Assembly: GCA_037074585.1 (NCBI GenBank) | Contig: CM073494.1 | Coordinates: 68,503,501-68,567,500, forward strand | From: Biancaea sappan | Lineage: Eukaryota; Streptophyta; Magnoliopsida; Fabales; Fabaceae | Length of the DNA stretch: 64,000 nt | Reading direction: 5' to 3' | Part shown: positions 20,812-32,296 of the stretch, one piece after another | How positions within the stretch are numbered: the stretch's first letter is position 1 | Layout: the number at the start of each line of letters is the position of its first letter | Translations under genes and position numbers: made by a program | The notes under the pieces: generated by a model | Told to the model about the DNA's origin: nothing | Databases searched by the model: none | What the model saw: the letters and a program-made list of their open reading frames with translations, nothing else

Positions 20812-23800
20812 GAATTTGCATTCCTCGGAACTCTTGTCCAACACGGGAATTCTTGAGACTCGGTTGAATGACTTATGTGTTACCATGGATACGCAAAATC
20901 ATGAATCTAATGATGAAGAAATAGTCCAAACATTCGCTAAAATCCTCGAATCTACTGAAAAAGGGATAAGTCCTCATGAAGAGGTGATCGAAATAATAAA
21001 CATGGGGACTAAAGAAGATAGAAGAGAGTTAAAAGTTGTCGATGGCCCAGAAAAAGAAGAAATGGTCAAGTTGTTCAAAGAATATCTTGATGTATTTGCA
21101 TGGTCTTATCAAGACATGCCAGGGCTTGATCCAAGAATCGCGTCACACAGGATTCCACTTTTCTCAGACGTGAAGCCTAAAAAGCAGAAGTTAAGAAGAC
21201 TAAATGCAGAGATATCCCTAAAGATTAAGGAAGAAGTAACGAAACAACTCGACGCGGGTTTTCTCCAAGTCGCTCGATACCCTCAATGGGTGGCAAATAT
21301 CGTGCCTGTGGCTAAGAAAGATGGTAAAGTCAGGATGTGCATAGACTATAGAGACTTAAATAGGGCTAGTCCAAAGGATGATTTCCCCCTCCCTCATATT
21401 GATATGCTGGTGGACAACACTGCATGCAACCATCGTTATTCATTCATGGATGGTTTCTCAGGCTATAATCAAATTCCTATGCATGAAGAGGACAAGGAGA
21501 AAACTACCTTTATCACTCAGTGGGGGACTTATTGCTACCAAGTAATGCCATTTGGGTTGAAAAATGCTGGGGCAACCTACCAACGAGCCATGGTTGCCCT
21601 TTTCCATGATATGATGCACAAGGAAATTGAGGTATACGTAGATGACATGGTGGCCAAGACTATTGAAGGAGAAAGTCATGTAGCAGTCCTTAGAAAATTA
21701 TTCGAGAGGTTACGCGAGTATAAACTCAGATTAAATCCTAATAAATGTGTTTTCGGAGCCTTATCCGGGAAACTATTAGGATTTATTGTAAGTCAAAAGG
21801 GGATAGAAGTTGATCCTGACAAAATAAAAGCTATTCATGAAATGCCACCTCCCCAAACAGAAAAAGAGGTTCGAGGCTTCTTGGGGCGACTGAATTACAT
21901 TGCAAGGTTCATCGCTAATTTGACAGCAACTTGTGAGCCAATATTTAAATTGTTGAGGAAGAACCACACTGAGAAATGGGATGGTGATTGCCAAAAAGCT
22001 TTTGATAGAATTAAAGATTATTTACTAAGCCCCCCAATCCTTGTTCCTCCAACACCAGGCCGGCCTTTAATCTTGTATTTGACAATCTTAACCGAATCAA
22101 TGGGGGCAGTGCTAGGGCAACACAACGAATCAGGGAGGAAAGAACAGGCGATTTATTACTTGAGTAAGAAGTTCAATGATTGTGAAACACGCTATACAAT
22201 GATTGAAAGAACATGTTGTGGATTAGTGTGGACAACAAGAAGGTTGAGACAGTATATGCTCTATTACACTACTTGGCTGATATCTAGAATGGACCCTTTG
22301 AAATTTATCTTTGAAAACTCACATGTAGCTGGAAGGGTTTCAAAATGGCAAGTGATACTAGCTGAGTACGACGTCGTATATATGACGAGGAAGTCCATTA
22401 AAGGGAGTGTAATAGCAGATCATTTGGCAGAGCACCCACTTGATGAATACCAACCCTTGAAGTTCCATTTCCCGGATGAGGATATCGTTACTATCGATAA
22501 AGAGGAAGATAATATTGATGATGGAGCAGAAAGATGGAAAATGTATTTTGATGGGGCTGTTAACACACAAGGAAACGGTGTCGGAGCTGTAGTGGTATCT
22601 CCAGAAGGAAAGCAACTCCCGGTAGCCATCAAACTGGAATTTGACTGCACGAACAATGTGGCAGAATATGAAGCATGCGTCAGTGGATTACAAGCAGCCA
22701 TTACCTTAAGAGTAAAAAACTTAGAGGTATTCGGCGATTCGGCTCTAATCATTTACCAAGTAAATGGAAAATGGCAAACTAGAGATTCAAAATTAGTACC
22801 ATATCAGAAATACCTGATCCAGCTAATCGATCAGTTTGAAGAAATCAGTTTTCATCACATGACAAGAGATAAGAACCGGTTTGCAGATGCTTTGGCCACT
22901 TTAGCAGCGATGATTCAGCTTGACTGCGGAGTGCAAGTCCAACCAATCCAAATAAAATCAAGTGATACGCCAGCGCATTGCTTGAACATAGAGGAGGAAT
23001 TTGATGAACATCCTTGGTACCATGACATCAAGACTTACATGAAAGATAGGGTCTACCCAAAAGGAGCTACGGAAAACCATAAGAAGACAATTCGACGCTT
23101 GGCCATGAATTTCTTTATCAATGATGGTGTCTTATATAAAAGGAGTCATGATGGCACACTTCTCCGATGTGTTGATTCAAAAGAAGCTCAAAGAATTATT
23201 ACAGAACTTCATGAAGGAATATGTGGGACTCATGCCAATGGCCACACCTTGGCCAAACAAATTCAAAGATGCAGGTACTTTTGGATGACTATGGAGAAAG
23301 ATTGCATAGAATATGTCAGAAGGTGCCACAAGTGTCAGATTTACTCTGATAAAATCAATGCACCTCCACTTCCGCTACATAATTTAACAGCACCATGGCC
23401 GTTCTCGATGTGGGGCATCGATGTAATCGGCCCTATTAACCCAAAAGCATCGAATGGACATCGATTTATCTTGGTCGCCATCGACTATTTCACTAAATGG
23501 GTAGAGGCCAACTCATATGCTAATGTGACTCAGAAAATTTTCATCAGATTCATGAAGACTAATGTCGTATGTCGGTATGGCTTGCCTGAGAGGATTATCA
23601 CAGATAATGCACGAAATTTGAATGGAACAGAAATTAAAAAGTTCTGTGACCAATTCAAGATTAAACATCATAATTCAGCACCTTATCGACCACAGATGAA
23701 TGGTGCAGTCGAAGCTGCAAATAAAAACATCAAGAAAATCATTGAGAAGATGACAGTAACATACAAAGATTGGCACGAGATGCTCCCCTATGCTTTACAC

Positions 23801-24262
23801 GGCTACAGGACTACCGTACGTACTTCAACTGGGGCAACTCCTTACTCTTTGGTTTACGGGATGGAGGCAGTGACACTTGTTGAAGTAGAGATCCCGTCTT
23901 TGAGGGTGCTCATCGAAGCTAATCTAAGGGAAGATGAATGGGTAAAAGCTAGATATGAGCAACTGAATATGATTGAAGAAAAACGGCTGACTGCTATTTG
24001 TCATGGGCAGTTATACCAAAAGAGGATGGCCAAGGCTTTCAATCGAAAATTACGTCCCAGAGAGTTCAAAGCCGGTGATTTGGTACTTAAGAAAATATTA
24101 CCAAATCAAGAGGATCCCAGGGGCAAGTGGGCGCCTTCGTATGAGGGGCCTTATGTGGTTAAATTTACCTTCTCAGGAGGTTCATTGATCCTAACAGATA
24201 TGGATGGTCAGGAGTTGTCAAGGCCTATCAACTCTGATGCGGTCAAGAGATATTATGCTTAA
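20812..24262 (+). CDS. RT - RNase H - second RNase H - integrase of the Ogre-like element
   Basis: Open frame 20747-24262; the coding part should start at the splice acceptor (20812). Reverse transcriptase has VRMCIDYRDLNRASPKDDFP, FMDGFSGYNQI, VMPFGLKNAGATYQ and catalytic YVDD (21635-21646). A Ty3-type RNase H follows. A second, cellular-like RNase H comes next (YFDGAVN, NNVAEYEA, FGDSALI, RFADALA; about 22540-22910), as in the Tat/Ogre clade. Integrase has an HHCC finger (HEGICGTHANGH..CHKCQ) and a D,D-35-E core: Asp in GIDVIGP, Asp in IITDNA, Glu in GAVEAANK. The C-terminus is intact. It copies the element RNA into DNA and inserts it in the nucleus. Confidence 0.95.
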
Positions 24263-24296
24263 AGAGGTTTTCTTTTTGTAAAAAAAAAAGGAATAA

Positions 24297-24344
24297 GCTC
24301 GCTGAGTCGGAAACTTGAAAAAAGACTCAGGCAAAAATTAGAGC
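24297..24344 (+). ncRNA. Hairpin A in the post-pol region
   Basis: CTGAGTC (24302-24308) pairs perfectly with GACTCAG (24324-24330) around a 15-nt loop containing gaaacttgaaaa. An outer GCTC (24297-24300) can pair with GAGC (24341-24344). It lies 35 nt after the pol stop. A second, covarying copy follows at 24377. Treated as a candidate structured RNA element of the retrotransposon transcript. Confidence 0.55.
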
Positions 24345-24376
24345 TCAAACATGAAAAGTGATCTTTTAAAAAGGGT

Positions 24377-24425
24377 GCTCGCTAGACTGAAAACTTGAAA
24401 AGGCAGCCTAGGCAAAAGCTAGAGC
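24377..24425 (+). ncRNA. Hairpin B in the post-pol region
   Basis: Same layout as hairpin A. CTAGACTG (24382-24389) pairs with CAGCCTAG (24404-24411) at seven of eight positions around a 14-nt loop with aaaacttgaaaa, enclosed by GCTC (24377-24380) and GAGC (24422-24425). Its stem sequence differs from hairpin A but pairing is largely kept, while the loop is conserved. Confidence 0.55.
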
Positions 24426-25424
24426 AATGAAAAATCCTCAGAGTACTCAAAGTAATATAAGAAATAGGGAGTCAGACGTTTCAGCTTGGTTCCCTCAACA
24501 TACAGAAGCACAAAGGGGGATATGCCAAAGTGAAATTGGGTTATGGCATCAGTTAGCATTCATGAGAACATATCTATTGTAACGCGTATTCATTCAGAGA
24601 GTCAACTCAAGAACAAAGGACATTCCATAGAAGAATCAATCTAGTTATGGTTTTTTTTTCAGACTCCAATTAATTTGAATTATTTCATTATCCTTGTTAC
24701 CTCAGCTATATGCTTCTCGCTCATACTTTTTAATAGATGAGAATTATTCTTCTAATAATGTCTCATTTGCCTAGAAAGTAACTCCACATAGCCATGACAA
24801 GTATTCCTTTTGTTCCACATAAAGCAATTGAAAATAATAACATTCAATAAAGAATCACATCGAACGACTCGTTTAAGCTCCCTTTAATATGTGAGATCTC
24901 TAGTTTTTTCATTCAAAGAACAGATTAAGTTGAGTTTCGATCCAATGGTATCACGAGGAAGCAATTTCAGCTCTTTAACGTCAAAGGTTAAATTCCATTA
25001 CAAAACCGGGGCAAATTCAAAAGAACGACAAATTATATCCAGCAGCACAGTCAAGAACATGAGGGTCTGGTTAGATGAAAGTCTCAAGGAAGGAGACAAT
25101 GATGAACAAAGATACCAAATAATGTCCGGCTAAAAATTATAAACAAGGCGCTTTTGGGAGGCAACCTAATTTTATTTTATTATTTTTATTTTTTTTATTT
25201 TTTTTGGGCTTCTTTTATGATCTTAAGTCTGGGTTTATTGGTTCGAATGTTTGCTGAATCTAGATTGGTTTTGTCTGATTGTTTCTTTCTTTTAGTGTTC
25301 TTGAAATGCATCTTCCAAAAAAAAAACCACTTGCATTAAAGAAAAAGGAGAAAGAAAGAGAGAGACTGAGGATTACATTATGCAAAAAGGGGGAAGAGAA
25401 ATCAAAAAGCATAACATATGTAAC
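24426..25424 (+). other. 3' non-coding region of the Ogre-like element
   Basis: No convincing ORF. It contains a purine run (caaagggggata, about 24509-24520) and an accggggcaaattc phrase (about 25004-25018) that I associate, from memory, with Ogre-type 3' regions, plus a T-rich tract near 25165-25210. Confidence 0.5.
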
Positions 25425-25916
25425 CTATGGACAAGGCGGCTTCTTGGATGAAGAGGGAGCCTCGGGTTCGTTCTTAGGAGTAGTGGATTGTAGTGATATC
25501 TCTTGACCACTACCCTTCTTGAGAGCCTTTATGATTTCTTGGAGAAAAATATAAATCCTATTATGGGACTCAATGTTTTTCTGGTTTTGGCTACAGAAAC
25601 ACTGTGTCGACCAAAAATAATATTTGTCAATTTTTTCTCCCAAGCTGTTATACTGGTTTCTCGTCAGTCGCTCCAGACCCTTAATCTCCTGCTTCAGCCC
25701 TTCCACTTCCTTCTTCAAAAGAGCAATTTCATCTTCTGAAGTACGGCCTACGCCGTACCCCTCCAACTCCTCATCAAGCCTCTTTCTCTTGGTATCCCTT
25801 TCTGAAGACTCCTCCATGGGTTGCTTACCTTTGTCATCCTGCCCCAAACGTAGAATCAGGTCGAGTTCCTCCTTCTCGGGCGGGATAGTAAGATCGATAA
25901 ACTGCTTAGAAGCCAT
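25425..25916 (-). CDS. Antisense ORF in the Ogre-like 3' region (163 aa, unknown function)
   Basis: An open frame on the opposite strand to all other genes of the element. It starts MASKQFIDLTIPPEKEEL and has a basic cluster (RDTKRKRL, about residues 40-48) like a nuclear localisation signal. A heptad-like coiled coil covers about 60-90 (EIALLKKEVEGLKQEIKGL), and the C-terminus is Pro/Ser-rich. On the minus strand a TATA box (TTTATAAAA, 26023-26032) lies about 110 bp upstream, with a CT-rich leader between, like a plant promoter. Extra antisense ORFs downstream of pol are known in Tat-lineage elements. I recognise no enzyme motif. It could be a regulator or structural protein. Confidence 0.55.
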   Translation of the reverse strand: MASKQFIDLTIPPEKEELDLILRLGQDDKGKQPMEESSERDTKRKRLDEELEGYGVGRTSEDEIALLKKEVEGLKQEIKGLERLTRNQYNSLGEKIDKYYFWSTQCFCSQNQKNIESHNRIYIFLQEIIKALKKGSGQEISLQSTTPKNEPEAPSSSKKPPCP

Positions 25917-26022
25917 CAGGTGAACTTTTGAACTGGTGTATGTGCTTGAAAAAAAAAAGAGAGAAGAGAAAAGGTATAGACTTCTTAGTTTGAACTCGTG
26001 ATGGTTTCATATTTCTGATCGG

Positions 26023-26032
26023 GTTTTATAAA
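26023..26032 (-). promoter_or_regulatory. TATA box candidate for the antisense ORF
   Basis: Minus strand TTTATAAAA, followed about 30-105 bp downstream by a CT-rich leader and the ATG at 25914-25916. The spacing suits a plant core promoter. Confidence 0.45.
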
Positions 26033-26322
26033 GAAACGTTAGGGTTGAGTTTTCCAGAAATAACGCATATCACCGCACCCCTACATGCCAACCCTACAGA
26101 GTCTGCAAATTGGTAACCCAAAGCTGGAACAAGCGAGCATGCAAACAGCACGTCATTAATGCAAGTTACCATGGAAGTCAAAGATTTGTACTTATTGCGG
26201 CCGACTTGTTGTTCTACCCACCATATTTCTTCATTTGAGCTGCTATGCCTTCTAAAGATATTTTGAAATCGAAGAAATACATTTTTTTTATCTTCTTTGG
26301 ATTCTTTTTTTAGGGTTTGCAC
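26026..26322 (-). CDS. Possible second antisense ORF (98 aa)
   Basis: Open frame starting MQTLKKESKEDKKN, with no recognised motif. It overlaps the TATA box proposed for the downstream antisense ORF, so both may not be functional. It may be chance or the remnant of a longer antisense gene. Confidence 0.2.
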   Translation of the reverse strand: MQTLKKESKEDKKNVFLRFQNIFRRHSSSNEEIWWVEQQVGRNKYKSLTSMVTCINDVLFACSLVPALGYQFADSVGLACRGAVICVISGKLNPNVSL

Positions 26323-26683
26323 CTCTTTGTTTTGGCTTTCGTGCTGACTTGTAGAGACTATTATTGATTATTTTAAATGTTTTTATACATTTTTCCTAGT
26401 TTACACGTTTTCATTTTGATTTTTTTCTTTCTTTTTTTTTTCCTGTAAATCTCCCTTCTGCTCTGTTGTCTCTTCTTTTTTGTGAAGCTACCCTCTTTCT
26501 GTCTCTGTCATGCTTGTGAAGAATACAACTCCGACCAGTGGATCCCGCCAGGACTGTGAGCCTTAAACGTTGTTGATCATCGGAGCAACCACTTACACGC
26601 ACAGCATTACACATATTCGAGCTGAGCACCCAGAATACTCTATCTTCAGCCACTACTTAACTGTGACACACTTAGCTTCGGAC

Positions 26684-26995
26684 ACGACCGGCACCCATTT
26701 TTCAAAGCTCGGAGACGACCTACCCCCATCTTTTCAAAGCCCGGAGATGACCGGTACCCATTTTTCAAAGTCCGGAGACGACCGGCCCCCTAGCATTTCA
26801 AAGCCCGGAGACGACCGGCCCCCTAGCATTTCAAAGTTCAGAGACGACCGGCCCCCTTTCCTTTCAAAGCCAGGAGACGACCGGCCCCCCTAGCAGTTCA
26901 AAGCCCGGAGACGACCGGCCCCTACTCCTTCAAAGCCCGGAGACGACCGGCCCCCCCTTTCCTTTCAAAACCCGACTACAACTGGCACCCATCCT
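26684..26995 (+). repeat. 33-36 bp minisatellite in the Ogre-like 3' region
   Basis: About ten tandem units built on cccggagacgaccggccccc followed by a short variable T/C part and tttcaaag. In one frame the units read SKPGDDRPP repeats. The edges are more diverged than the centre. Such tandem arrays between pol and the 3' LTR are known for Ogre elements. Confidence 0.9.
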
Positions 26996-27136
26996 TTCAG
27001 ACATTACATGATTATGTAGCATATTGTTTTTGTATACGTCATTAGCATCTTGACAAAATAAAGTGTTTCTTATCTTTACTCATTTCTTAAACAAAAATAT
27101 CTCAAATTTAATTTCTCATAATCTTGTTTAATAATG

Positions 27137-27152
27137 AGTAAAGAGGGGCAAC
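27137..27152 (+). other. Polypurine tract of the Ogre-like element
   Basis: gagtaaagaggggcaac lies directly before the 3' LTR TGTAACACC. Confidence 0.8.
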
Positions 27153-28443
27153 TGTAACACCTAATTTTGTCCATGATATTATAATTTCTTTTTTCTTTTT
27201 GTAAAAAAATAAAAATAATAAAAATACTTAAAACAAAAAGGCAAAAAAATAATAATAATAATAACAAAAAGAAAATATTAAAAAAAATGATAAAATAATA
27301 AAAGTCCAAAATGTCACATATTTTTTTTATCACACACACATGGTGGTATCCTTCCTTCACATGCATGGTTAGGAATCCCTAGCCAAGGTACTTCAATTAT
27401 GTCCCTCCTTTCCTTTTTTTTTCAAATGGCAATCACACTACTAGTCAAGAAAAGAACATGAGGACAAGGTAAGAGTTACATGACTTGGAAGTTTTTTTCC
27501 ACTAACATAATCATTTTGCACCCCCATCTCCCACTATAAATAAAGGACTTTCTTCTTCCCTTGGGGAGGAGAAAAAAGAGAGGAAAAAAAAAAGGAGGAG
27601 AAGAGAGAAGAGAGGGGAGAAAAGAAAGAGCAAAAAAAATACATGCTCTATTTTCTATGTAGAAATTGAGAAAGATTTGCTTTGTTTTGGAGTATTGTGG
27701 AAGAAGAAGGTCAGTTATAAATTATTCACAAACACTCTGGGCATTGGAGGAGCAAATGTGGTGATTGAAAGAGTGAAGTTCAGCTGCGAACAAGCTCAAA
27801 ACTGAGAGGAGTGCAGTAAATCCAAAAAAGGCAACTGTGAAGGTAAGTTGATTTCTCTCACGCATTTATTTTATTTTATTTTATTTTATTTTTGTTTTCT
27901 GTTTTTTTTTGTAGAGTTAGTTTTGCATGCCATAATTTAAACTTTGGAACTTAAAAGAAGATCAAAATACAAAAAAAAATCAGAAAAATCATGGAAAAAA
28001 GCAAAGTGACACAATGGACCGTGAAAACGTGGAAATTCCCAAGAACTTGGTTTTAATTCATTTTTTCCCGTGCTATGGACTGGAATGGACCTATAATGAC
28101 CCAAAAACATCCTAGAAGAATTCTGGACAGATTTGGAAAGAAAAATTGAGACTTGGACATGATTCATGCAAAACAGGGACCAAACTGAAAAAATTCAAAA
28201 GTTTGCAGGGGTTAATTTAATTCAAAATTAAAACATTTTCTGGACCGAGGGACCTATATGAAGGCAACTATGATATCAGATCAAGCAAAAGAATAAAGGA
28301 AAAATTTCGCATAGGGACCCAAATGAAAAGACAGAAAAATATGCATATACTAGCATGCATATTTCTTTCCTTTTATTTATTTTATTTATTTATTTTATTT
28401 TATTTTTTTTTTTGCACTTTACATAAATACATATAGGTGTGCG

Positions 28444-28476
<33 letters not shown>

Positions 28477-28489
28477 GTGCGTACATGAG

Positions 28490-28528
<39 letters not shown>

Positions 28529-29800
28529 GTGTACATACAGGTTTAATTTGTTGTGCATGTTTTATGTAAATATGTATGCTAGTGTATGTATATGTGTTTT
28601 TTCATGCATATTATTTCTTTTATTTTTATGTATCTTACATGAATATATATATATATATATATATATGTAATTGTATTTGTGTAGATTTTATCTGTCCTCA
28701 AAATCAGAAATCCAAAAATATTTTCCTTTAACTTTGTTTTCAAATATATAAAAAATTTTATTACTAAAATTATTATTTCCCTTGTTTTCATCCTCAAGAT
28801 TAATTCAAAATTTCCAAAAAAAATGTTTCCTTTGTTTTCATTTCCATTCAAAAAGTCTTAAAAAAAAAGAAATATTTCTTTGTTCCATTTACAAGATAAA
28901 TTCCAAAACTCAAAAAAATATTTTTCCTTTAAATTTTATTCACGAGATTTTTTCTAAAAAAAAAAACAACAAAATTTTTTTTATATAATTTCATAAAATA
29001 ATTTCACAAGATTAAAAACATTTTCTTTCAAATGATTTCATAATAATTTCAAACATGCAAGAAAAGTACTTCCTTTATTTTCATTCTCAAGACAATTTCA
29101 AAAATCCAAAAAATATGCTTTCATTGAATTATTCTTTCAAACTCCCAAAAAAAATTTAAAATTCAAATCCAAAAATACTCATTTCGATTTCTTTCTAGAT
29201 ATCTCCAAAAAGAAAAATCCAAAGAATCAAAAGTCTTTAAAAAATGGGAATAACCCAAGATCAAGATAATTTGTTATCATAAATTCAAACACAATCACAA
29301 CTATTCAATCTCGTTTGATTTATGGAAATAATTAATTTTGAACCTCTTTAGTTCTTCCCGCAAAAAAATTTTAGTCTTTCCCCTGGCCCTTGCGGCATTT
29401 CAGATGACGAACTACGTGGACTTTAATCCCGATCGATGGGTACGTAGGACCTAGGCTTTGCCTAGCCAAGTCCACCCTTGTACATATCCATTTGTTTTGA
29501 TGCTTTTCTTTATTATGTTCTTATATGACCAAGGAGGATAATTTAAGGCAAATACGAAATAATTGCTCACTTTCTAAATCAGACGTATAGGGTGCCTAAC
29601 ACCTTCCCTATACGGTTCAATTTCCGAACTCACTTTCTTCAAAATGCAGACCATCAAACTCAAAGGTTTTTCCAAGTTTTTCCCAACAAATTAAACTTTG
29701 GTGGCAGCTCCTAATAAAATTGGTTTTCAATTTTGAAAGTCGATTTTAAGTATTCTTTTTTTAAAAAGGAACGCCAGCCGGTCACATTTCAGGTGTGACA
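27153..29800 (+). repeat. 3' LTR of the Ogre-like element
   Basis: 2648 bp, TGTAACACC..GGTGTGACA, nearly identical to 11511-14204. It is followed by the target duplication ATATT (29801-29805). Confidence 0.95.
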
Positions 29801-30114
29801 ATATTACTCAATAACCTTGTACCAGCTTTTGTAAAAACATTTTTTAACTAAGATAAGGTTTTAAAACATTTTTAATGAGCTTATAAATCTTATTAACTTA
29901 CCATCATTACTTTTACATGAAATTTAAGACTCAAAACACTAAAAACTATTATACTTTTTCTTTGCTCTTGTCTTGATGACTTGGCTTGATCCATGTATCT
30001 TCATATTCCTAAAAGATAGATATTGTAGCACAAGAATATATTTTTATTTTAATTTGTTTGTTAATTATCAAAACATAATATTTATATTTTCAATTCAAAG
30101 CATGGGGTTCAACA

Positions 30115-31517
30115 CAATGATGATGATGATAATGATGGTGTCAATTGCAAAATAGTGATGTGATAATTCAACCATTCTCACAACTTTTTATTGAAAGGTG
30201 AATTAAAAAGGATTTACCGTCAGGCATTTTTTAAAAACAAAGTTACAAATTTGAGTCTTTCAAATAATGAAAATAAGTACATAATTTTTTATAAATTTGT
30301 GATTGTACTTATTTTAAATTAGATTAGTCAAAACATATTTTCAAAATTAGTAATTAAAAAAAAGTCAAATTCATTCCTCACAAGATGTTAAAATTTTTAT
30401 TCAGATTGAGAGTAATGACACAATCATAAATAACTAATAAATGATATTATCCAAAATGAGAGAGAGAGTAGGTACCTGACATATAATCCAAACCCATATG
30501 CATTTGACTTTTAGATATACATGTAGAGTTGTACCAACATTTTCATTATTAATAATGGTTATTAAAATTGAAGCTATAAGTTTAACCGTTTTGACTAAAA
30601 ATTAGTTTTAATTTTGGTCTAAAAAAAATCATAAAATTGGTAAGGGAATAGAACAGTGTAAAACCAGTCTGACTGGCTTTGATCTGATAAAATTGGCACA
30701 AACCAGTTCAAGGATTTTTTTTATTTAATATACAAGAATTATATGATGATTAATAATATGTTTTTGTTAGTTGGTTCATTTTTATTTTTTTATTATTTTG
30801 TTAAAATTTTTGTATAATTAAATATTAAATATTATTTTTAATTAAGTTTACATATTTATATTTATGATATGTAATTATGTATAGTATTTTAATATTTTTA
30901 ATTATATATTTATTTTTTAATATTTTTTAACTGTCATCAATTTAATCACAATTTAACTATTGGACATTGAACCAGTAACTAATCAAACTTTCAAAACCCT
31001 GTTATTAATAGAAATATTTCCGTTTTTGTCAAAATCATATTTATAGTACCTATATTGAAGTAGATATATTCTGAAGCATATAGGATATATAGCTGAGCAT
31101 GGAGACAATGGGAAACCTATTCAGAAGTTCTTAGTTCCGCCTGAGTTGGCCTTAATTAGTTGGATACCTATATTTTTTAAATAAGGATAATACAATATTG
31201 TAACTAAAAAAATCAGTATTATGAGAGTTTTATATTTTTTTAGTTCCATCCAATTTAAACTAATTTAGTTAGAATTTAGTAAATTTTTAAATACTAATAG
31301 TTTAAACAAAAAAAAAAGAGAAAAGAGGGAAAAAATTGCAATAATTGAAGGAAAATGAATGACCAATATTTGCCACATGGCTACAAAACAAATTGCAATA
31401 TTTGAAGGTGCAAATAAATCATGATCAAATAATATTCTTGGTCAGTTAACTTTACTTTCCCTGTGTTTGTAAAGCACTAGTTTTTATTATTATTTATTTG
31501 TGTTTCATCTTTTGTAT

Positions 31518-31551
<34 letters not shown>

Positions 31552-32256
31552 AACATGATAAAATACATTAAATTTTTTATTTAGTTAAATTATACTTAAT
31601 AGCTATTTAGTTTCAAATTTTATTTTTGACTTCTTTGATATTTTGATATATGTCATAATATAAAATTCTTTTCTCCAATTTACTTTATGTCAAATTAATT
31701 AATTTTCTAAAAAAAAATTCTTATTAGGCTGTCCTTTTTCATTGCTTAATCTAAAAATAATTACAATTGATCCCTCAATCCATTAATACTATTCCATTAA
31801 GTTCCCTATTAGCTAAATATGAAAATTTTAATAATGTAAAATTATTAAAGTACCATTCTTATTGAACTTTTTTGCATTCTTATTAAAATAAATTAAAAAC
31901 ATATTGTTGAAGAATGAAATTAATATATCTAGCCTATTTTATAGAAAAATATTTCTAGTAGAAAAGTTTTATAAAAAAAATTAAAACATTTAGGCAAAAG
32001 TATTTGTTTTTCCCCAAGGTTTACTTCGAATTTTAATTTCGTTCATAACATTTCTTACTTACATAAGTAATGTTTTGAAAATAGAATTGTTTATTAAATA
32101 GGTAGAAATATTGGTTCACAGTTCAGTAGTCTAATCATGATCGAAGCGGTAATAATTAAATATATATATATATATATATATTAATTTTAGATATTAAAAA
32201 TATATAATATACTAAATTAATAAACATTTTTATATTTAATCTTAGTAAACTTATAC

Positions 32257-32296
<40 letters not shown>

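Larger units (their letters stand above)
11511..29800 (+). mobile_element. Complete Ogre/Tat-lineage Ty3/gypsy retrotransposon, 18.3 kb
   Basis: Nearly identical LTRs bound the element (11511-14204 and 27153-29800). It is flanked by ATATT at 11506-11510 and 29801-29805, a 5-bp target duplication. Order: LTR, primer site, leader, ORF1, gag-protease, short intron, RT-RNase H-second RNase H-integrase, long 3' region, polypurine tract, LTR. This is the Ogre architecture: large size, extra ORF1, intron before RT, dual RNase H. By eye the LTRs differ at roughly 15-20 substitutions over about 2.5 kb plus microsatellite length changes. That implies insertion within about the last few hundred thousand years at usual plant rates. 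All main frames are open, so it may be active. Confidence 0.93.
10535..30114 (-). mobile_element. SIRE-like copia solo LTR, split by the Ogre-like element
   Basis: If the Ogre insertion (11511-29800) and one target duplication are removed, 10535-11510 and 29806-30114 join into about 1.28 kb. On the minus strand this starts TGTTGAACCCCATGCTTTG, has a TATA box (about 11071-11081, minus GCTATAAATATAAC), and ends in ..CCTAACA. The start resembles SIRE/Maximus-type copia LTRs, from memory. No primer site or coding sequence adjoins either end, so it reads as a solo LTR. A clear target-site duplication is not visible, so the exact ends are tentative. Confidence 0.55.

Noticed and set aside
24003..24188. 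61-codon frame in integrase
   Set aside because: Shadow frame of the integrase C-terminus.
26684..26995. CRISPR-like array
   Set aside because: Units are contiguous diverged minisatellite repeats without unique spacers, in a eukaryotic retrotransposon.
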